A DNA stretch of 11,582 bases from Candidatus Fermentibacteraceae bacterium (GTDB lineage Bacteria > Fermentibacterota > Fermentibacteria > Fermentibacterales > JCC-6). The notes beneath the pieces are model-generated. The model had not been told where the DNA came from. It did not search any database and saw only the letters and a program-made list of their open reading frames with translations. The stretch covers positions 1 through 11,582 of the forward strand of contig JAUVJW010000028.1 of the NCBI GenBank assembly GCA_030596465.1. Direction: 5' to 3'. Each line of letters opens with the position of its first letter. The first letter of the stretch is position 1. This document shows positions 6,807 to 11,582 of the stretch, in pieces. A program made the position numbers and the translations under genes.

Positions 6807-8186
6807 TTATTCTTTGTTTTCAGTGGCTTCCTCTGCTTCATTTTCAGACTCAGATGAACTATTCTGCTCAAGTTTTTTTGCTACTTCTATCTGGTGTACC
6901 CTCTGATCAACGAGATCAGCGGCCTCTTTCAATATCTGTGCAAGCTTCACGGGACCAACGCCCTGAACTTCCTGTAATTCTTCCTCTGTTGACTCGAGAA
7001 TGATCTGTGCTGAATCGTAACCAGACCTGCTCATCCTTTCAGCAAGTTTATCATTCACGCTGGGCAGTTCACTCACATCGACCCTGAGCATGTTCTCCCA
7101 GCGATTCTCTTCTTCCCACTGGCTTTGGGTCTTCAAATCTATTCGGCGCTCAACAAGCTGTCCGGCAAGTCGCACATTATGCCCGTTCCTTCCGATGGCA
7201 AGAGAAAGCTGATCATCTGGAACAACAGCGATCAGGATGTCTTCCATCTCACCGGTTTCCCGGTTAAAAGACTGCTCTGACTCAATGTTAAGCACTGTGG
7301 CCGGTGCCAGTGCCTGGGAAGCAAGCACATAACGGTCTCTGGTCCAGGGGAGAATATCGATACGCTCACCGTTCAATTCTCTCATCACCGATTGAACCCT
7401 GCTTCCTTTCATTCCCACAAAGGCACCAACAGCGTCAATACGCATGTCGGTACTGGAAACCGCGATCTTTGATCTGACACCCGGTTCCCTGGCGATAACC
7501 TTTATATTCACAACACCTTCTTCTATCTCAGGAGCTTCCCTTTCAAAAAGTCGCCTCACAAGCTCCGGTGTTGCTCTGGAAAGAACAAGTTGCGGCTCCA
7601 GACTCTCCGGCCTTTCCACCCTGATAAGAACAGGTGTTATTGAATCACCCTGGTCGTATCTCTCGCCCCGTGCCCTCTCATCCGCTGGAACAACGGCCTC
7701 AATACTGCCGGCAACCTGGACAAGAATTCTGTTTCTGTAAACCTGCTGAACTCTACACCGGGGAATAATCGTTCCAACCCTGTCCTCGTACTCTTTCCAA
7801 ACCTGATTTCTCTCTGCCGACTTCACAAGCAGAAGGAATTCCGACCTGAATTCGTTCACCGCAGCCCTTCCAAAATCGGAAATACTGATGGGAACAGCGA
7901 CCTGATCTCCCAGTTCACAGTTTTTATCGAGCTTTCTTGCGTTCTTCAGCTCAATTTCCAGATGGGTTTTTCTCCTGCCGACCTTCTCCACCACTGTCTT
8001 CAAGGCTTCCATACGGATATCACCGCTACTCTGTTCCCAGGCAACCTTGATCTCCTGTTCCTCACCGTATTCTCTCAGAGATGCCTTGGCAAGACCTGCA
8101 TGAAGGCTTCTGAGAAGAATCTCTCTATTCACCCCTTTTTCCCTCACCAGACTGGCGAGAGCATCTATTCTCTCAAAATCCGCCAA
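6807..8186 (-). CDS. nusA: Transcription termination/antitermination protein NusA
   Basis: Binds RNA polymerase and nascent RNA, and modulates pausing, termination and antitermination. With the TTG start at 8186 it is 459 aa. In order: N-terminal polymerase-binding domain (about 1-133), S1 domain (about 137-205), KH1 with REPGVRSKIAV (233-243) and GAFVGMKGSRV, KH2 with LSLAIGRNGHNVRLA (327-341), and one helix-hairpin-helix-like segment (EVQGVGPVKLAQIL, about 406-419). The last 20 residues are an acidic Ser/Glu-rich tail. The frame stays open upstream to 8258, inside rimP. AGGAGG lies exactly 6 bases before TTG 8186, and the following ADFERIDALASLVREKGV matches the normal NusA beginning, so the extra 24 codons are rejected. 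The gene lies 13 bases after rimP. No ylxR or L7Ae-like gene follows. Confidence 0.97.
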   Translation of the reverse strand: MADFERIDALASLVREKGVNREILLRSLHAGLAKASLREYGEEQEIKVAWEQSSGDIRMEALKTVVEKVGRRKTHLEIELKNARKLDKNCELGDQVAVPISISDFGRAAVNEFRSEFLLLVKSAERNQVWKEYEDRVGTIIPRCRVQQVYRNRILVQVAGSIEAVVPADERARGERYDQGDSITPVLIRVERPESLEPQLVLSRATPELVRRLFEREAPEIEEGVVNIKVIAREPGVRSKIAVSSTDMRIDAVGAFVGMKGSRVQSVMRELNGERIDILPWTRDRYVLASQALAPATVLNIESEQSFNRETGEMEDILIAVVPDDQLSLAIGRNGHNVRLAGQLVERRIDLKTQSQWEEENRWENMLRVDVSELPSVNDKLAERMSRSGYDSAQIILESTEEELQEVQGVGPVKLAQILKEAADLVDQRVHQIEVAKKLEQNSSSESENEAEEATENKE

Positions 8187-8192
8187 TTGATC

Positions 8193-8198
8193 CCTCCT
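8193..8198 (-). promoter_or_regulatory. Ribosome binding site deciding the nusA TTG start
   Basis: A perfect AGGAGG on the minus strand, just after the rimP stop and 6 bases before TTG 8186. It identifies the TTG as the nusA start. The longer reading frame would begin inside rimP, upstream of this site, and would translate through it. Confidence 0.85.
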
Positions 8199-8199
8199 G

Positions 8200-8619
8200 T
8201 TAAATTGCTTCCCGGGCGGAAAGTACACTTCCCGGATCAGTGACTCTGCCGTCCTCAAATGTTAATAGCCCTTCTGCATAGTTTGAGAGAATGCTCACAA
8301 ACTCTTCGGACTCTGTTTTTACTTCAAGTTTTCTTCCTGCACAGCGAATCCAGTCATTCTCAGTGGACAGCTGTCTTCCAATGCCGGGTGAGCTGACCTC
8401 AAGCGTGTAAGCTCCCCCTATTAGATCAAGTGTCTCTATGGCGTTTGCGATTGCTCTGGATACACCGGCACACTCATCAAGACCGACTCTGCCTGGTTTA
8501 TCAACCAGAACACGAAGAACCCTTCTTCTTCCCGCCTGAAACAGGTTCATGTCAATGAGAAGAAGATCAAACTCTGCTACTATTTCCTCAACATGTTCCA
8601 GCACATCGTCATGAGCCAA
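8200..8619 (-). CDS. rimP: Ribosome maturation factor RimP
   Basis: A small factor needed for 30S maturation that binds pre-30S particles and promotes uptake of ribosomal proteins. The product is 139 aa from TTG 8619, close to the family length of about 150. The signature YTLEVSSPG (71-79) joins the N-terminal alpha/beta domain to the C-terminal SH3-like domain. LRVLVDKPG and LDECAGVSRAI are also typical. Two in-frame TTG codons are candidates. The one at 8625 is a single base from GGAGG; the one at 8619 is 7 bases from it and is the better start. It is the first gene of the cluster, about 40 bases after the terminator of the upstream gene, and its TAA is followed at once by the nusA ribosome site. 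Confidence 0.95.
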   Translation of the reverse strand: MAHDDVLEHVEEIVAEFDLLLIDMNLFQAGRRRVLRVLVDKPGRVGLDECAGVSRAIANAIETLDLIGGAYTLEVSSPGIGRQLSTENDWIRCAGRKLEVKTESEEFVSILSNYAEGLLTFEDGRVTDPGSVLSAREAI

Positions 8620-8626
8620 TGGCAAA

Positions 8627-8631
8627 CCTCC
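8627..8631 (-). promoter_or_regulatory. Ribosome binding site of rimP
   Basis: GGAGG on the minus strand, 7 bases from TTG 8619 and 1 base from TTG 8625. The spacing favours the second TTG as the translated start. Confidence 0.75.
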
Positions 8632-8662
8632 GTAAATGCTGATATAAACACAGCGTTATAAC

Positions 8663-8685
8663 AAAAATGGGCGCAATGCGCCCAT
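8663..8685 (-). terminator. Intrinsic terminator of the ligase-like gene
   Basis: On the minus strand a perfect 8-bp stem, AUGGGCGC (8685-8678) with GCGCCCAU (8674-8667), encloses a 3-base loop and is followed by a run of U (8667-8663, then G and UU). It begins 48 bases after the stop of the ligase-like gene and separates that gene from the rimP cluster. Only about 30 bases remain between its U-run and the rimP ribosome site. They hold A/T-rich words (TTATAA, TATATC) but no -35 element at proper spacing. Confidence 0.87.
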
Positions 8686-8733
8686 GCCGGAAAAGCACAA
8701 GTAACGCTAATCTATTGCAAAACCGATACTACA

Positions 8734-11582
8734 TCAAGGGGAACCTGAAACCCTTTCAACACCTCTGACCAGATCGTCCCTGAGAACACCCACTGTGGAT
8801 GGGCAGAAACCACCGGTCTGAAAACTGATTCTGTCAATTTCCTCCGCGAGAATCCCTGATACAGTTGAAGACCATGTTACCGGCTCCAATTCCCGTATCA
8901 TATCTCTGCAATAGAAAATGCGATCAAGGAGGTACTGGTTCTGAACAAACGCGAAAATATTGTAGTCCCACCAGTATGAAGTCACCAGGAGAAAGGTCAT
9001 TCTCAGTTCCATCTGATACCACTGGCTGTTCAATGAGTCGAAGGCCATCCTGACGTGGAGACTGTCTGAAATAACCGCAGGAAGACTCCCTGCGAGCCAG
9101 GGTGTGGCGAAACCTTGCCTCATGGCTGCTCTGCTACCTCCCAGGGCCAATCTGACCGCTCTTATTTTCTCAACAACATCCGGTTCAATAGACTCGCGGA
9201 ATCGATCACTGTATACCAGTGTATTGGCATCATCAAGATTCCGGTCAGTTACGATCTGGGAAAGGAAAATATCCATAACTGAATCGAAAACGGTTTTATC
9301 CCATCCTGAATTGAAGAGGATTTCAGCCGGATAAAGATAAAATTCTCTACTGAACGGCAATGCTGTTGAAAAAGTGCTGCCTGAGAAGGCAGAAGCAGTG
9401 GACATATGCAAAAGTTCCCGAATAGCGTCTTCATCACTCATCAGTAGTACCGCTCCGCTGTCCCAGCTGGCAAAAGGGGAGTATTCCTCTATGCTTCTCA
9501 TTCTATCAATGAGTGGATCTCTGTGTTCCGGCGGAAGAAATTCTTCAATCAAAGCAACAAATTCTTCTGTTAATGCCTCAGAATTTTCCGGCTGAATTGA
9601 AAGGAGAAACCAGGCACCCTTAACAACTGCCAGATAATTGTCCTCTAATTTCCTTCCGGAAGCTTCACAATTAAATCCCGACAGTATGTTGTGAAAATAA
9701 AGAACAGCGCCGTGAAATGAGTTCGGACGAATGGTAAGAAGAGCCAGTACCTGATTAAAATAATCGTTCCGCCTGTGAGCATGGATTCTGTACGATTTAT
9801 ACAATTCATCCATAGATTCATCCAGCATACCAAGATTGGAGTAACCCAGAGCAAGGTTGTTATGAACCTCTGCGTAATTCGGTGACATTGTAATCAGGCT
9901 GTCATAAGCCGTCATTCCCAAAAGCACTTCATTCCTGATCTCCTGCGCCGTAAACTGACCGGATAACCCTGCCTCGTCAAGGGCGGAGCGCATGGCCGGA
10001 ACCTGCGGATTCATCACCATATATCGCGTAAGGTGGGCACTGCCCAGGGCGTACCATCCTCCCATATCGTAAGGATAAATTTCTGTAGCCTCTCTGGAGT
10101 AGGCAACCGAGCTGTCGGCAAAAACAAAAGCATTCTGCCACTGATTAACAGCCGCGTTTAAAGCAGCAGTGTCACCTGTATTCATCCATTGCGTTGCTGC
10201 TGAATATGCGCCGTTCATAGCCATTTCCGTTCTTGCCAGAAACATATCTTTGCCTTTGAATACCAATGCCGATGAACGAGACATGGGAAGGTAGTGCATG
10301 AAAAAACCGGATGCAAGAAGAAGACTTACCAGAGCCAGTGCGACAGCACCCATTCTGCTTTTCCTGCCCGGTGTAACCGGCTCAATTTCTTTTGAAAGAA
10401 AAATCATAATAAGCGTTGCGAACATCCAGGCAGTGGGCGGCCATCTGAGATGAACGGAAACAAGTGCCTCTGCCAGCATCGCAGCCATCCCGGCAAAAGC
10501 ACCGGCTCTCAAAAGATCTGCTTTACGAAGTTTAGTAATAAGCCCCCATCCTGTTACAGCCCACAGAATAAGCCCAAGTATTCCAATATCCACAAGGATC
10601 TCAAGATACTCGCAGTGAGCATGAAGGGTATTGTGACTTACGCCAAGAATGCTGTAAGACGGATTTCTGTATTCCGGAAAAAGAATCTGAAATGATCCGG
10701 GGCCATGGCCGATAAGGGGACTGTCAGCAAAAAGATTGAAAGCTCCGGACCAGATGATTTTTCTTACCTGAAGAGTACCCTGATTCTCTATTGATGGATT
10801 AAGCTCAGAAAGCCTGGAACTCATGGGAACGGCAACAGCCGCGATAATTACAAGAGCAAAAAGAACAAATTGAACAGTCTTCCTGAAGGATATGGAATTG
10901 TTTTTTACGAACCAGATAAGAAACACTGCAGTACCCGCCGCGACACCAATTATACTTCCTCTGGTTCCACTTGCAACAACAGTGGTTGTGGATAATCCAA
11001 CAAACAAGAGGGTCAGACTGGCTTTAAAAACCGTTGAAAGCTTTTTTAACGAAAAGAGATACCCAACGCCAAGGGGAATAATCGCTGACGCAAACCCGCC
11101 GAGAAGATTGGGGTTTCCAAGCGTTCCTGTGCTTCTTCCGCTTCTGGTAAGCGCAGCGTCCCAGGAGAAAACATTTACCCCCTGCCACTGCATTATGGCG
11201 TAAACAAACATGATAGAAGCAGAACCCAGCATGATCGAAGTAAAAAGCCTTACATGAGCTTCTTCAATAAACAACAGTGACGAAACCGTTAGAGCGACAA
11301 GAGAAAGAAGCGCAAGAAATGTAAATGGCCCATTGGGTGAACCCGTTCCCGCATAATGCATCACTATCATAAGGATCAGTACAGCACCAATCGCCCCCAG
11401 AGACACTGCAGGAATTCGTTGTTTATAGCATGGTTTTTTCATTAAAAGAAATACAGCAGCCAGCATGGAAGCAATGCTTCCCCCGGCAACAAAGATCATC
11501 TCTTTAACGAAAATGCTGTTTCTACTATTGGTCAGTACTCCAAACACAACACCAAGCATCACAACAACAAGCAACACAGTGA
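8734..11582 (-). CDS. O-antigen ligase/Wzy-superfamily membrane protein with large C-terminal TPR-type region (5' end beyond window)
   Basis: The frame stays open to the right edge. The first in-window start is GTG 11577, but the segment before it may belong to the gene, so the true start is unknown. Residue numbers here count from 11577. Residues 1-430 hold about twelve or thirteen hydrophobic segments. GTLGNPNLLGGF (151-162), GTRGSIIG (204-211), the loop IIWSGAFNLFADSPLIGHGPGSF (274-296, described in parts) and SHNTLHAHCEYLEILVDIG (314-332) match the PF04932-type polymerase/ligase fold, with its long periplasmic loop and HN...E motif. Residues 430-947 lack clear membrane segments and are predicted periplasmic. 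TPR-like helices are visible around 490-600 (NYAEVHNNLALGYSNLGMLD), and the remainder is unassigned. Such proteins join or polymerise lipid-linked glycans, as an O-antigen ligase, a Wzy polymerase or a protein O-oligosaccharyltransferase. The sequence does not show which. It is not functionally linked to the downstream cluster. Confidence 0.85.
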   Translation of the reverse strand, partial: TVLLVVVMLGVVFGVLTNSRNSIFVKEMIFVAGGSIASMLAAVFLLMKKPCYKQRIPAVSLGAIGAVLILMIVMHYAGTGSPNGPFTFLALLSLVALTVSSLLFIEEAHVRLFTSIMLGSASIMFVYAIMQWQGVNVFSWDAALTRSGRSTGTLGNPNLLGGFASAIIPLGVGYLFSLKKLSTVFKASLTLLFVGLSTTTVVASGTRGSIIGVAAGTAVFLIWFVKNNSISFRKTVQFVLFALVIIAAVAVPMSSRLSELNPSIENQGTLQVRKIIWSGAFNLFADSPLIGHGPGSFQILFPEYRNPSYSILGVSHNTLHAHCEYLEILVDIGILGLILWAVTGWGLITKLRKADLLRAGAFAGMAAMLAEALVSVHLRWPPTAWMFATLIMIFLSKEIEPVTPGRKSRMGAVALALVSLLLASGFFMHYLPMSRSSALVFKGKDMFLARTEMAMNGAYSAATQWMNTGDTAALNAAVNQWQNAFVFADSSVAYSREATEIYPYDMGGWYALGSAHLTRYMVMNPQVPAMRSALDEAGLSGQFTAQEIRNEVLLGMTAYDSLITMSPNYAEVHNNLALGYSNLGMLDESMDELYKSYRIHAHRRNDYFNQVLALLTIRPNSFHGAVLYFHNILSGFNCEASGRKLEDNYLAVVKGAWFLLSIQPENSEALTEEFVALIEEFLPPEHRDPLIDRMRSIEEYSPFASWDSGAVLLMSDEDAIRELLHMSTASAFSGSTFSTALPFSREFYLYPAEILFNSGWDKTVFDSVMDIFLSQIVTDRNLDDANTLVYSDRFRESIEPDVVEKIRAVRLALGGSRAAMRQGFATPWLAGSLPAVISDSLHVRMAFDSLNSQWYQMELRMTFLLVTSYWWDYNIFAFVQNQYLLDRIFYCRDMIRELEPVTWSSTVSGILAEEIDRISFQTGGFCPSTVGVLRDDLVRGVERVSGSP

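Noticed and set aside
5869..6906. A 345-codon plus-strand open frame with a Cys/His-rich start that resembles a zinc-binding protein
   Set aside because: It lies wholly antisense to infB and the nusA end. The Cys/His richness mirrors infB GTPase codons on the other strand, and no ribosome site or homology is apparent.
8187..8258. A 24-codon N-terminal extension of NusA beginning inside rimP
   Set aside because: A perfect AGGAGG 6 bases before TTG 8186, and the family N-terminus beginning there, favour the shorter protein.
8686..8733. A possible small gene or RNA between the ligase-like stop and the terminator
   Set aside because: The 48 bases show no start with a ribosome site, no open frame of note and no structure. 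They are best read as ordinary 3' untranslated sequence.

Overview
The window is a housekeeping stretch read entirely on the minus strand, so transcription runs from high to low coordinates. It holds the conserved transcription/translation cluster rimP-nusA-infB-rbfA-truB-ribF-rpsO-pnp, followed by the start of dut. Upstream lies an unrelated large membrane protein of the O-antigen ligase/Wzy superfamily. No mobile element, CRISPR array, tRNA or rRNA is visible. I found no new multi-gene system. The points of interest are unusual residues in conserved proteins, start-codon choice, two strong hairpins and an unassigned domain on the ligase-like protein.

Layout from right to left: the ligase-like gene (8734 to beyond the window edge) ends at a textbook intrinsic terminator (8663-8685). 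A leader of about 40 bases follows, then eight tightly packed genes: rimP (8200-8619), nusA (6807-8186), infB (4633-6789), rbfA (4286-4636), truB (3428-4282), ribF (2589-3431), rpsO (2329-2595) and pnp (167-2269). Junctions are overlaps of 4 to 7 bases or gaps of 3 to 17 bases, except for 59 bases before pnp. A GAAA-capped hairpin (134-160) lies between pnp and dut, whose first 39 codons occupy 1-117.

The cluster joins ribosome maturation (RimP, RbfA), transcription elongation and antitermination (NusA), initiation (IF-2), tRNA U55 modification (TruB), flavin cofactor synthesis (RibF), a 30S protein (S15) and RNA decay (PNPase). The first six genes all appear to start with TTG or GTG, while rpsO, pnp and dut start with ATG.

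Organism: a bacterium with moderate G+C content, most likely Gram-negative because of the O-antigen ligase-type protein. The order has ribF between truB and rpsO, as in many Firmicutes and deltaproteobacteria, but lacks ylxR, the L7Ae-like gene, ylxP and nrnA. It matches no model group exactly, and an uncultured lineage (perhaps FCB-like) is possible, but I cannot assign a phylum from this sequence alone.
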